Notes under the pieces: generated by a model | Seen by the model: the letters and a program-made list of their open reading frames with translations, nothing else | What the model was told of the DNA's origin: nothing | Database searches by the model: none | NCBI RefSeq assembly: GCF_035555955.1 | Contig: NZ_DATMGA010000016.1 | Coordinates: 124,001-188,000 of the forward strand | Reading direction: 5' to 3' | Length of the DNA stretch: 64,000 bases | Source: Eoetvoesia sp035555955 | GTDB taxonomy: Bacteria; Pseudomonadota; Gammaproteobacteria; Burkholderiales; Burkholderiaceae_B | Made by a program: the position numbers and the translations under genes | In this document: positions 52,355 through 60,420 of the stretch, piece by piece | How positions within the stretch are numbered: position 1 is the first letter of the stretch | Layout: every line of letters begins with the position of its first letter

Positions 52355-53545
52355 ATGAAACCATATACGAAGATATATGCATCGGCTCTGGCGGCATTTG
52401 CGCTGGCGGGGCCTTTGAGCCCGGCTCATGCCGACGAAATCCGCGTCGGGGTCATCGGCCCCATGTCAGGCCCCATCGCTTACTGGGGAACGCAGTTCAA
52501 GGAAGCCATAGAACTGTACCTGGCCCAGCACGATGGCAAGGCGGGAGGGCATACGGTAAAGGTGCTGTACCGCGACGACGGGGGCACCAGCCCGTCCCGG
52601 GCCAGGCAACTGGCTCAGGAGCTGGTCGTGCGCGACAAGGTCAGCTATCTGGCTGGATTGGCGATTACCCCCACCGCGCTGGCCGCCGCCGAGGTGGCCA
52701 CCAAGGCCAAGGTGCCCATCGTGATCTTCAATGCGGGCACGGCCAACATCACCCGGAAATCCCCCTACATGCTGCGCGCGGGATTTTCGCAGTGGACGGT
52801 TTCCGTCCCGCTGGCCAACTGGGCCGCCAAGGAGGGCGGCTGCAAGAAGGCGGCCATCGCGGTTGCCGACTACGCGCCGGGGCTGGACAGCCTCGAGGCA
52901 TATCACAAGACGTACACGGCGGCGGGCGGCAAGGTCGTCGCCGAGCTGCGCATTCCGCTCGGCACGACCGATTATTCTTCCTATATGCAGAAGATCAAGG
53001 ACTCCCAGCCGAATTGCCTGCTCATGTTCTCTCCAGTGGGCCCGCAAGCGGTGGGGTTCGTGAAGGCGTTTGAAAGCAGCGGCCTGGCCGCCTCCGGAGT
53101 CAAGGCGCTGGGGATAGCGGAAACGCAGGAAGTGGACCTGCCCGCCTTCGGCGATTCGGCGCTGGGCATCATTACGGCCAGCATCTATTCCCCCAACAAC
53201 GACACACCGGAAAACAAAGCGTTCATCGCCGCGTTGAAGAAGAAGTTCGGCCCGCAGGCGTATGCGGATCTGGCGTCGGTCGAAGCCTACGACGCCATGC
53301 ACATGATCTTCGAGATGATCAAGCGGACCGATGGCAAGCAGGACGGCGCAAAGGCCATTGACTCGGTGCGGGGCATGAAGTGGATCAGCCCGCGGGGGCC
53401 CGTTTCCATTGATCCCAAGACCCGCGATCTCGTGCAGAACGTCTACATCCGCCGTGTCGAGAAATCGGGCGACGGGTACGTCAACAAGACGTTCTTCACG
53501 GTGCCCGACGTCAAGGATCCCTGGAAAGAACAGAATCCGGAATAA
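52355..53545 (+). CDS. ABC transporter substrate-binding protein of cluster 2 (LivK-like)
   Basis: 396 residues. Signal peptide ending Ala-His-Ala (about residue 26) then EIRVGVIGPMSGPIAYWGTQF. Periplasmic-binding-protein type 1 fold with the usual KVPIVIFNAGTANITRKSPYM hinge region (cited in part). AGGAGA precedes the ATG. It is followed by a complete set of Liv permeases and ATPases, so this transporter probably imports the substrate of the cluster. Confidence 0.87.
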   Translation: MKPYTKIYASALAAFALAGPLSPAHADEIRVGVIGPMSGPIAYWGTQFKEAIELYLAQHDGKAGGHTVKVLYRDDGGTSPSRARQLAQELVVRDKVSYLAGLAITPTALAAAEVATKAKVPIVIFNAGTANITRKSPYMLRAGFSQWTVSVPLANWAAKEGGCKKAAIAVADYAPGLDSLEAYHKTYTAAGGKVVAELRIPLGTTDYSSYMQKIKDSQPNCLLMFSPVGPQAVGFVKAFESSGLAASGVKALGIAETQEVDLPAFGDSALGIITASIYSPNNDTPENKAFIAALKKKFGPQAYADLASVEAYDAMHMIFEMIKRTDGKQDGAKAIDSVRGMKWISPRGPVSIDPKTRDLVQNVYIRRVEKSGDGYVNKTFFTVPDVKDPWKEQNPE

Positions 53546-53646
53546 ACACAGCGCGGCATGATCGGAGGCGATCCAGGATCCGCGTTGATCCTGGATCGCG
53601 CTTGCGGATTCGAAGCGGATAAAAACTCGGGTGTGGAGTGCTTCCG

Positions 53647-54522
53647 ATGGACGTTAAATTATTTCAAACCATATTCGCGCTGCTGTTCAACGGGGTAGCG
53701 TATGGAATGATACTTTTCATCATGTCCGCAGGTCTCTCGGTGACGATGGGAACCATGCGGGTGGTCAATCTGGCGCATTGCGGCTTTGCCATGGTTGGCG
53801 GCTACATTGCCTATGCACTGATGACCGACGGCAGCGTGCCGTTTTGGCTTGCGGTGCTTTTATCGTTTGCGCTCACCACGATGCTGGGGGCGCTGCTGGA
53901 ATTCCTGCTGTACCGGTCGATATACCGCCAGTCGGAACTGAAGCAGGTGATCCTGACCCTTGGCCTGGCGCTGGTCATGATTGCATCGGTGAACCTGGTC
54001 TTTGGCGCAAGCGTGCATAACCTGGACATCCCGGACGTCCTTAAGGGCAATGTCAAGGTTCTGGGCGTCGGTCTTTCCATCTACCGGTTTTTCCTGATCG
54101 GCGCATCCATGATCGTCGGCGCCCTCATCTGGTACTTCATCGAATGCACCGGGGTAGGCAAAAAGCTGAAGGCGGCGGTCGACAACCCGGGCATGGCCAA
54201 GTGCGTCGGCATCAACGTCGACGTCTATTTCGCCGGCACGTTTGCCGCGGGCTGCGGCCTGGCCGCGCTGGGCGGAGCCCTGGGCGCCGAACTCATGCCG
54301 CTGCAGCCGTTCTACGCGCTCAGGTACCTGGTCATCGTCGTCATCGTCGTGTCGATAGGAGGGCTCGGCAGCATCAAGGGCACGCTGGCCGCCGCCCTGG
54401 GGCTGGGCATCATCGATACCTTCGGCACGTACTTCTTCGACGACATCGGGGCATTCCTGGTTTATTTCATCATGATTGCCGTGTTGTTCATCAAGCCGCA
54501 GGGCTTGTTCGGGAGGGCGTAA
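53647..54522 (+). CDS. livH: Branched-chain-type ABC permease, LivH family (cluster 2)
   Basis: 291 residues from ATG 53647; a GTG nine bases earlier is possible but overlaps the GGAG site. Eight or so membrane helices, family signature GLSVTMGTMRVVNLAHCGFAMVGG (cited in part). The usual Gly at the His-Gly pair is Cys here. The stop TAA shares a base with the next ATG (TAATG). Confidence 0.88.
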   Translation: MDVKLFQTIFALLFNGVAYGMILFIMSAGLSVTMGTMRVVNLAHCGFAMVGGYIAYALMTDGSVPFWLAVLLSFALTTMLGALLEFLLYRSIYRQSELKQVILTLGLALVMIASVNLVFGASVHNLDIPDVLKGNVKVLGVGLSIYRFFLIGASMIVGALIWYFIECTGVGKKLKAAVDNPGMAKCVGINVDVYFAGTFAAGCGLAALGGALGAELMPLQPFYALRYLVIVVIVVSIGGLGSIKGTLAAALGLGIIDTFGTYFFDDIGAFLVYFIMIAVLFIKPQGLFGRA

Positions 54523-55499
54523 TGAAAACGACGCTATTGCCGGCCGGCAGCTTCAGCCAGCACCACTGGAAGGCGCGCGACATCCTGCCGTGGCTGCTTG
54601 CCGCGGCGGTCTTCTATTTCTTCGACGGCTACCTGGCGCTTGGAACCGTCATCATCATCATGATCATCGCCTGCATGTCCCTGAACCTGGTTCTCGGCTA
54701 TGCCGGCGTCGAGACTCTGGGCCATGCCGCCTTCTTCGGCATTGGCGCGTATACGGCGGGCCTGTATGCCATCCATGTCTCCACCGAGCCGGTCAGCGGC
54801 CTGCTGGCCGCTGCCATCGTCGCGGGGGTGTTCGGCACGGTGTCGGGCTATTTTCTGCTGCGCATGCGCAGCCTGACGCTGCTGATGCTGACCCTGGCGG
54901 TGGGCATGGCGGTCTACGAGTTCGCGAACAAGTGGTCGTCCGTGACGGGTGGCGATGATGGACTGTCCGGCATTTCTCCGGGGCCTTTGTTCGGAGTCTT
55001 TGATTTCGGACTGGACGGACGAACGGGCTACTTGTATGCCCTGGGTGTGCTTGCCCTGGTGTTCCTGCTGGTTCGAACCATCGTCGATTCCCCGTTCGGG
55101 CTGTCCCTGCGCGGGATCCGGGAAAACATTTCGCGGATGAAGCTGGTGGGCGCTCCTGTCACCAGTCGGCTGGTGGTCGTGTATTCGCTTTCGGGGGCCA
55201 TTGCCGGCATGGCCGGCGCGCTGTACGCGCAGACCATCCAGGTGGTCGGGCTCGAGTCGCTGTCTTTCGACCTGTCGGGCAATCTGCTGATCATGGTGGT
55301 GCTGGGCGGTCTGGGCCGGCTTTACGGGCCTTTCATTGGCGCCATCATTTTCCTGCTGGTGCAGGACAGGGCGGCGGCGTTCAGCCCCCAGCACTGGATG
55401 TTCGCGATCGGGCTCATCCTCATTCTCAGCGTCAGGTTTTCGGACAACGCGTTCGTGGCAGGGGTCGCGGCGCGGCTCAGGAGGGCGGCGAAATGGTGA
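54522..55499 (+). CDS. livM: Branched-chain-type ABC permease, LivM family (cluster 2)
   Basis: 325 residues from ATG 54522, overlapping the livH stop by one base. About nine membrane helices with LNLVLGYAGVETLGHAAFFG and SVTGGDDGLSGIS, the LivM markers. The two permeases form the channel of the cluster 2 importer. Confidence 0.9.
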   Translation: MKTTLLPAGSFSQHHWKARDILPWLLAAAVFYFFDGYLALGTVIIIMIIACMSLNLVLGYAGVETLGHAAFFGIGAYTAGLYAIHVSTEPVSGLLAAAIVAGVFGTVSGYFLLRMRSLTLLMLTLAVGMAVYEFANKWSSVTGGDDGLSGISPGPLFGVFDFGLDGRTGYLYALGVLALVFLLVRTIVDSPFGLSLRGIRENISRMKLVGAPVTSRLVVVYSLSGAIAGMAGALYAQTIQVVGLESLSFDLSGNLLIMVVLGGLGRLYGPFIGAIIFLLVQDRAAAFSPQHWMFAIGLILILSVRFSDNAFVAGVAARLRRAAKW

Positions 55500-55539
55500 A
55501 CGGCATGCATGAACAAAAACCAGAATTCACGGAGGATAG

Positions 55540-56307
55540 ATGACGACGCCTCTTCATACGACGACACCGCTTCAGACCTTCGGCCTGACAAAGAATTTCG
55601 GTGGCTTGTGCGTGACGAACCACGTCGATTTTTCCCTGGAGGCGGGCGCTCGCCACGCGCTCATCGGCCCCAACGGCGCGGGCAAGACCACGTTCGTCAA
55701 TTTGCTGACCGGCGTGATTCCCCCGACGCAGGGCAGCATTCATCTGGACGGGAACGACATCACGCATTTGTCCCCGCGCCAGCGGGTCAAGCGGGGCCTG
55801 GCCCGGACCTTTCAAATCAACAGCCTGTTTCCGCAATTGACGACGGCCGAGAATGTCGCATTGGCCATCGGCGAAAGAAAGGGCTCGGCAGGCCGCATGT
55901 TCAGCCGGGTGGAGCGCGACTCCGAACTGGAGCACGAAACGGCGGCCCTGCTCGAGGATCTGAATATTCTCGACATGGCGAGCAAGAAAATTGCGGATCT
56001 GGCTTACGGCCAGCGCCGCATGGTGGAAATCGCCATCGCGCTTGCCATCAGGCCCCAGGTGCTGTTGCTGGATGAACCGGCGGCGGGCGTGCCGGCTTCG
56101 GAAAGCCATGCCATTATCGAAATGCTCGAACGGCTGCCCGCGCATATCGCCATCCTGCTCATCGAGCACGACATGGACCTGGTGTTCCGGTTCGCCCGGC
56201 GGATCACCGTGCTGGTGGAAGGGAGCATCCTGATCGAAGGGGATGGCGCCCAGGTCAAAAGCGATCCGCGGGTCAAGGAAATCTATTTAGGGAGGCGCCA
56301 TGGATAG
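55540..56307 (+). CDS. livG: ABC transporter ATPase, LivG family (cluster 2)
   Basis: 255 residues, with GGAGGA before the ATG. Walker A GPNGAGKTT, signature LAYGQRRMVEIAIAL, Walker B VLLLDEPAAGV and switch His in LLIEHDMDLVF are intact. An N-terminal Thr/Pro-rich tail of about 12 residues is unusual. It overlaps livF by eight bases. Confidence 0.92.
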   Translation: MTTPLHTTTPLQTFGLTKNFGGLCVTNHVDFSLEAGARHALIGPNGAGKTTFVNLLTGVIPPTQGSIHLDGNDITHLSPRQRVKRGLARTFQINSLFPQLTTAENVALAIGERKGSAGRMFSRVERDSELEHETAALLEDLNILDMASKKIADLAYGQRRMVEIAIALAIRPQVLLLDEPAAGVPASESHAIIEMLERLPAHIAILLIEHDMDLVFRFARRITVLVEGSILIEGDGAQVKSDPRVKEIYLGRRHG

Positions 56308-56998
56308 CCATCTTCGGTTCGAGGACGTGTGCGCCGGCTACGGCGACACCACCATACTTGAAAACGTTTCGCTCGACTTGCGGCGGGGCGGAGCCTGCGC
56401 GCTGCTGGGGCGCAACGGCGCCGGGAAAAGCACGCTGCTGTCGACGGTCATGGGGCTGAACACCTTCAAGTCCGGAAGCATTCGATACGGGAACGCGGAT
56501 GTCTCCCGCATGCCGCCGCATCGCCGGTCGGCGCTGGGCATAGGGCTGGTACCCCAGGAGCGGGAAATCTTTCATTCGCTCAGCGTGGAAGACAATTTGC
56601 GGGTGGCGGTACGGGCGGGCGAATGGAACGTGGAAAAGGTGTACGAGCTGTTCCCCAGACTGGCGGAGCGCCGGGGCAACCTGGGCAACCGATTGTCGGG
56701 CGGAGAACAGCAGATGCTGGCCTTCGGCCGTGCGCTCGTCGGCAACCCCGAACTGCTGCTGCTCGATGAACCGCTGGAAGGCTTGGCGCCGGCGGTTGCC
56801 GACATACTGCTGGATGCCATCGTGACGTTGAAGTCGCTGGGCGGCTTTACGATTGTTCTCGTCGAACAGCATGCAACGGTTGCGCTGGAGATCACCGAGC
56901 AGGCCATCGTGCTGAACAGGGGGCAGGTCAGCTATTCGGGCTCGAGCGCCGATTTGCTGAAGGACGAGCCGTTGTTGACGCGACTGGTGTCTTGCTGA
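56300..56998 (+). CDS. livF: ABC transporter ATPase, LivF family (cluster 2)
   Basis: 232 residues. Walker A GRNGAGKST has its Lys, unlike the LivF at 14207. Signature LSGGEQQMLAFGRAL, Walker B LLLLDEPLEGLAP, and Val-Glu-Gln-His as the switch region are normal. Last gene of the rightward operon; 73 bases separate it from the convergent hydroxylase gene. Confidence 0.92.
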   Translation: MDSHLRFEDVCAGYGDTTILENVSLDLRRGGACALLGRNGAGKSTLLSTVMGLNTFKSGSIRYGNADVSRMPPHRRSALGIGLVPQEREIFHSLSVEDNLRVAVRAGEWNVEKVYELFPRLAERRGNLGNRLSGGEQQMLAFGRALVGNPELLLLDEPLEGLAPAVADILLDAIVTLKSLGGFTIVLVEQHATVALEITEQAIVLNRGQVSYSGSSADLLKDEPLLTRLVSC

Positions 56999-57071
56999 GT
57001 GGCGAGCCCGTGGCGTGATGCCGGCCCCGCCGCCGGATGGCGGCCAGTTCCTTTGGCCGCCGCGTTCGTTT

Positions 57072-58691
57072 TCAGGCGCCCCTGACCCGGTCGACGACTT
57101 GCAGAATATCGTCGGGCGCGCGGCTTCCGCGCCAGGCCACATGCCCGTCGGGGCGCACCAGAACCAACGGGTATTCATACAGCTTCCTGGCTTGTTCGGA
57201 CGCGATGCCGTGCCTGGCGAACGGCACGCCGCGTTGGGCGAAGCCCCGTGTGAACGCATCCGTGTCGATCGACTCGTCGAAGCTCATCAGCACGAAGCCT
57301 TGCCCGTAATAGTCCAGGGTCGAGACGCCGTCCTTCACCCAGGCGTGCGGCGCCCGGCTCCCGGGCCAGGTCGAGGGCTTGTAGTCCACGGCGTCGTCGG
57401 GAGGCTCGGGCGTGCCGTCGGGACAGCAAATGGGCGAGTCGCGGTAGCGATACCCAAGCTGTATGCCCTGGGTCGTGAATTCGCGGCGCCGCTTCTCATT
57501 GACCAGCGAGGCCATTTTCGCCCGCGTCCATTCTCCCTGGACGGTGGGGCTGTCGAGTTCGGGGTCGGCGACAATCAACTGGTCCAGCTTGTAGTTGTTG
57601 GCGGCTTCCGCCGTGTTTCGCAGCGCGATGGGCCGGCGCTCGGCCTCGTAGCTGGCCAGCAGGTTTTTCCCGCCCCAGCCCGCCAGCGAGGCGGCTATCT
57701 TCCAGCCCAGGTCGACGGCATCGCCGATTCCCGTATTCGCGCCGAATCCGCCTTTCGGCCATCTCAGGTGGGCGGCATCGCCGGCCAGCAGGACCCGGTT
57801 CAACCCATAGCGTTCGGCCACGACCATATGCCCGGTCCAGGGCTGGGCCTGGATGATCTCGACCTGCACGTCCATGCCCAGCGAGGCCAGCACGGTCGGC
57901 AGGGGGTCGATCTGCTCGCCTTCCTCCACGTACATGGAAAGACGCCACAGTTCCTTGCCGTCGACGGTGGTCAGGTAGGGGCGGCGTGGCGTGTTGACGG
58001 TATGCATCTGGAAGAAAGGGGCGCCGTACTTGGCGACGATGCGATCCAGCAGGTCGGGCGAGCGGAAGAAGGCGGCGAAGTTGCGGCCCTGCGCGAACGA
58101 GCCGGCGTATTTGACGCCGATTTTCGAGCGGGTCTGGCCGTGTCCGCCGTCGCAGGCGACCAGGTATTGAGCGCGTACCGTGCTGCGGGCGCCAGTATCC
58201 AGATCGGCAAGCGTGGCAGTCACGCCGGTTTCGTCCTGGACGAAATCCTCCAGCCGTGTGTGGTAGCGGATGGCTCCGGGCGCTTTTTCGAGCGCCGCGT
58301 CCCGCAGCAGCGGATCGAAAATTCGCTTGGGGCAGATGACCGGACCTTCGGGGGAAATGCCGTCGGACGCGGCGGGGATTTCCTGATTGCTCAGGCCCGG
58401 GAAGGCGGCCAGCATCCGGCCGTTCAGCGCCGTGAAGAAGCCGATGTTCAGCGGATAGTCGCTTGGGAATTCGGACGGAAAGCGGGCGCGCTGCGCCAGC
58501 CCCCAGCGCCTGAGGTGCTCCATGGTCCGGGAAAAAATGGCTTCTCCCGCCGGGAAAGTAACCTGGCCGTCTTTCTCGTCGACCAGCACGTAGCGGATGT
58601 TCCGGTAGTTGAGCTCGTTGGCCAAGGCCAGGCCTACGGGCCCCCCGCCGACGATCAATACAGGGATTTCCTCGCAAGTCATGGTGTTCAT
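57072..58691 (-). CDS. FAD-dependent aromatic hydroxylase (PheA/TfdB/MhpA type)
   Basis: 539 residues. The FAD dinucleotide motif VGGGPVGLALANEL is at the N-terminus, the ACDGG motif follows in the middle, and RVLLAGDAAHLRWPKGGFGANTGIGD (cited in part) binds the flavin ribityl chain. A C-terminal thioredoxin-like domain ends with LVLVRPDGHVAWRG. It uses NAD(P)H and oxygen to hydroxylate a phenolic or aromatic acid. It faces the VOC-FAH-Liv operon tail to tail and carries the shared AT-rich motif in its promoter region, so it probably makes the substrate for the VOC enzyme. Confidence 0.88.
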   Translation of the reverse strand: MNTMTCEEIPVLIVGGGPVGLALANELNYRNIRYVLVDEKDGQVTFPAGEAIFSRTMEHLRRWGLAQRARFPSEFPSDYPLNIGFFTALNGRMLAAFPGLSNQEIPAASDGISPEGPVICPKRIFDPLLRDAALEKAPGAIRYHTRLEDFVQDETGVTATLADLDTGARSTVRAQYLVACDGGHGQTRSKIGVKYAGSFAQGRNFAAFFRSPDLLDRIVAKYGAPFFQMHTVNTPRRPYLTTVDGKELWRLSMYVEEGEQIDPLPTVLASLGMDVQVEIIQAQPWTGHMVVAERYGLNRVLLAGDAAHLRWPKGGFGANTGIGDAVDLGWKIAASLAGWGGKNLLASYEAERRPIALRNTAEAANNYKLDQLIVADPELDSPTVQGEWTRAKMASLVNEKRRREFTTQGIQLGYRYRDSPICCPDGTPEPPDDAVDYKPSTWPGSRAPHAWVKDGVSTLDYYGQGFVLMSFDESIDTDAFTRGFAQRGVPFARHGIASEQARKLYEYPLVLVRPDGHVAWRGSRAPDDILQVVDRVRGA

Positions 58692-58764
58692 CTCTTCGCC
58701 CCTGATGGTGTTGTTGGTATGTGTCGCTTCAATATGATGGGTATGGCGAATTCTAGAATAACTT

Positions 58765-58793
58765 TTGACTTATGTAAATAATTACATATAAAA
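58765..58793. promoter_or_regulatory. Divergent promoter region with shared motif copy 2 and palindrome
   Basis: TAAATAATTACATATAAAA (58775-58793) matches the copy at 50152 apart from one base. It includes the perfect palindrome TATGTAA-ATAA-TTACATA (58771-58788). On the plus strand TTGACT (58765-58770) and TATAAA (58787-58792) with 16 bases between them could drive rraA. On the other side the hydroxylase gene starts 80 bases away. Confidence 0.6.
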
Positions 58794-58929
58794 GAATTGG
58801 AATAAAATAGTGCCAAGGGGGAAATCAAGCCGCCCGATGCGGGGCTGCGGCATAATCCGCGCTCTGCTGTTCATGGTTTTATGCCGAACCTTTTCACTGC
58901 GCCCGCCGCGCAAACCTCAGGAGACGTTT

Positions 58930-59421
58930 TTGGACTCTACCGCCGATCTTTTCGATGCCAACGCCGATACCGTTTCGGTTTGCGAGCTGCAATTTCGCAG
59001 TTTCGGCAAGAAACAACGCTTTTTCGGACCTTGCGTGCCCTTGCTCGTCAACGAAGACCATCGGCCTGTGCTGGCCATGCTGTCGACGCCGGGCGAGGGC
59101 CGGGTGCTGGTCGTCGATGCGGGCGGTTCGCTGCGCGTCGGTGTCATGGGCGACCGGCTGGCCGCCATTGCGGTCGAGAACAACTGGGCAGGCGTGGTCG
59201 TTCATGGCGCCATACGCGACAGCACGGCCATCGACGCCCTGGACATCGGCGTCAAGAGCCTGGGCACCACGGCCAGGCGCTGCCAGACCGAGCGGGGCGG
59301 CCTGGCAAGTGCGCCGGTGCGTTTCGGCGGCGTCGAGTTTTCGGCCGGCGACTGGGTCTATGCGGACGTCGACGCCGTATTGGCAAGCCCGCGCCAACTG
59401 GCGTTTGGCGCGCCTGTCTGA
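58930..59421 (+). CDS. rraA: RraA-family protein (ribonuclease E inhibitor / HMG-CHA aldolase fold)
   Basis: 163 residues from TTG 58930, five to six bases after CAGGAGA, giving the normal RraA length; the open frame further upstream is non-coding in character. Motifs: ADLFDANADTV near the start, GRVLVVDAGGSLRVGVMGDRLA, and GVVVHGAIRDS with the Arg-Asp pair that in the aldolase relatives binds metal and substrate. Could inhibit RNase E or act as a 4-hydroxy-4-methyl-2-oxoglutarate type aldolase; the catabolic neighbourhood makes either possible. Confidence 0.85.
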   Translation: MDSTADLFDANADTVSVCELQFRSFGKKQRFFGPCVPLLVNEDHRPVLAMLSTPGEGRVLVVDAGGSLRVGVMGDRLAAIAVENNWAGVVVHGAIRDSTAIDALDIGVKSLGTTARRCQTERGGLASAPVRFGGVEFSAGDWVYADVDAVLASPRQLAFGAPV

Positions 59422-59436
59422 TTCGCCAGCCTGATT

Positions 59437-59505
59437 GTGCGCGTTGCCGGCCACGTCCTTGAGACGTAGGTATTGCTGTAGCGTGGGAGCTAGAGTTGCG
59501 CTTAT
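59437..59505 (-). pseudogene. Relic of the mutS 5' end
   Basis: Read on the minus strand, 23 codons give ISATLAPTLQQYLRLKDVAG then NAH, against ISAHTPMMQQYLRLKDEAG then AH at residues 5-25 of the MutS encoded at 42691-45318. At DNA level 25 bases (59454-59478) match mutS 45258-45282 with two differences. The rest of mutS is absent; the relic starts 16 bases after the rraA stop. Both copies have the same orientation, 14.2 kb apart. Confidence 0.75.
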
Positions 59506-59545
59506 GTTTTACTTTCCCGTTTGCGTAATCTCTACATGGTTGAAT

Positions 59546-59600
59546 CCCAAATCATATGTCAAACTATACAAAAATAGTTGTTTTTTGCGTATGATTTGGG
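59546..59600. promoter_or_regulatory. Palindromic operator/promoter of abiEi-abiEii
   Basis: CCCAAATCATA (59546-59556) and TATGATTTGGG (59590-59600) are perfect complements. An inner pair, AACTAT (59562-59567) and ATAGTT (59574-59579), lies close to the same centre. The outer right arm ends one base before the abiEi ATG. AbiEi antitoxins of the known family repress their own promoter by binding inverted repeats. Confidence 0.75.
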
Positions 59601-59601
59601 T

Positions 59602-60420
59602 ATGGCCACACTCGAACAATATATGGGGGATCGCCTCGCGCAGGGCCGCGCTTACTTTTCAAGGGAAGAAGCGTTGGCCGTGCTTGGCTCATCGCCCGAG
59701 ACGCTGAACATGGCGCTCATGCGGCAAGCCAGGAAGCACCGCTTGGTGAGTCCTCGCCGTGGTTTTTATCTGATTCTTCGTCCAGAGGATCGGGCCATCG
59801 GGGCACCCGATCCGGTTCGATGGATCGACCCGATGATGAAATACTTGCAGCTTGACTACCGGGTCGCGTTGTTGCGTGCGGCGGCGTTCCATGGTGCCGC
59901 GCACCAGGCCGCCATGGTATTTCAGGTAATCGTACCGAAGCAGATGCGTGGTTTTGAGGTGGGTCGACACCGTCTGGAGTTCGTTTATCAGAATCCGTCC
60001 GCGTTTGGCAAAGTCAATCAGCCGGGCTGGTTGGGCTCGTTGAAAAGCGAGACGGGCTTCGCGAAGGTCGCGGGTATCGAATTGACGTTGCTCGATTGTG
60101 CACGCTATTTCCACAAGGCGGGAGGCATCAACGGCGTAGCTCAGATCGTGAAGGATTTAGGCGGGCAGGCGAGGGCGGCTACGCTGGTCAAGCTGGCCGT
60201 GCATTACGAAAACTCATCCGTACGCCGCCTCGGCTATTTGCTGGAACGCATGCGACACATGAGGCAAGCAGATGCCTTGCGGCCCTTTACCAAAAAAGCC
60301 AAGACAGCGGTGTTATTGGATCCTTCCGTCAAGCCTTTGGTCAAGGAATTGTCCAACTGCTACGAGAAAGAGTCTCGGTGGAAGTTGATTCTCAATGAAT
60401 CCGTGGAGGTCGATTTTTGA
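59602..60420 (+). CDS. abiEi: Type IV antitoxin AbiEi
   Basis: 272 residues from ATG 59602. An N-terminal winged helix (GRAYFSREEALAVLGSSPET, then LMRQARKHRLVSPRRGFYLI) is followed by the AbiEi C-terminal antitoxin domain with PVRWIDPMMKYLQLDYRVAL and AAFHGAAHQ. It both represses the operon and counteracts AbiEii without direct tight complex formation in known members. Its stop overlaps the toxin start. Confidence 0.9.
   Translation: MATLEQYMGDRLAQGRAYFSREEALAVLGSSPETLNMALMRQARKHRLVSPRRGFYLILRPEDRAIGAPDPVRWIDPMMKYLQLDYRVALLRAAAFHGAAHQAAMVFQVIVPKQMRGFEVGRHRLEFVYQNPSAFGKVNQPGWLGSLKSETGFAKVAGIELTLLDCARYFHKAGGINGVAQIVKDLGGQARAATLVKLAVHYENSSVRRLGYLLERMRHMRQADALRPFTKKAKTAVLLDPSVKPLVKELSNCYEKESRWKLILNESVEVDF

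Noticed and set aside
58810..58929. N-terminal extension of RraA from ATG-like codon at 58810
   Set aside because: Reads as basic non-coding sequence before a strong CAGGAGA site and TTG 58930, which gives the standard RraA length.
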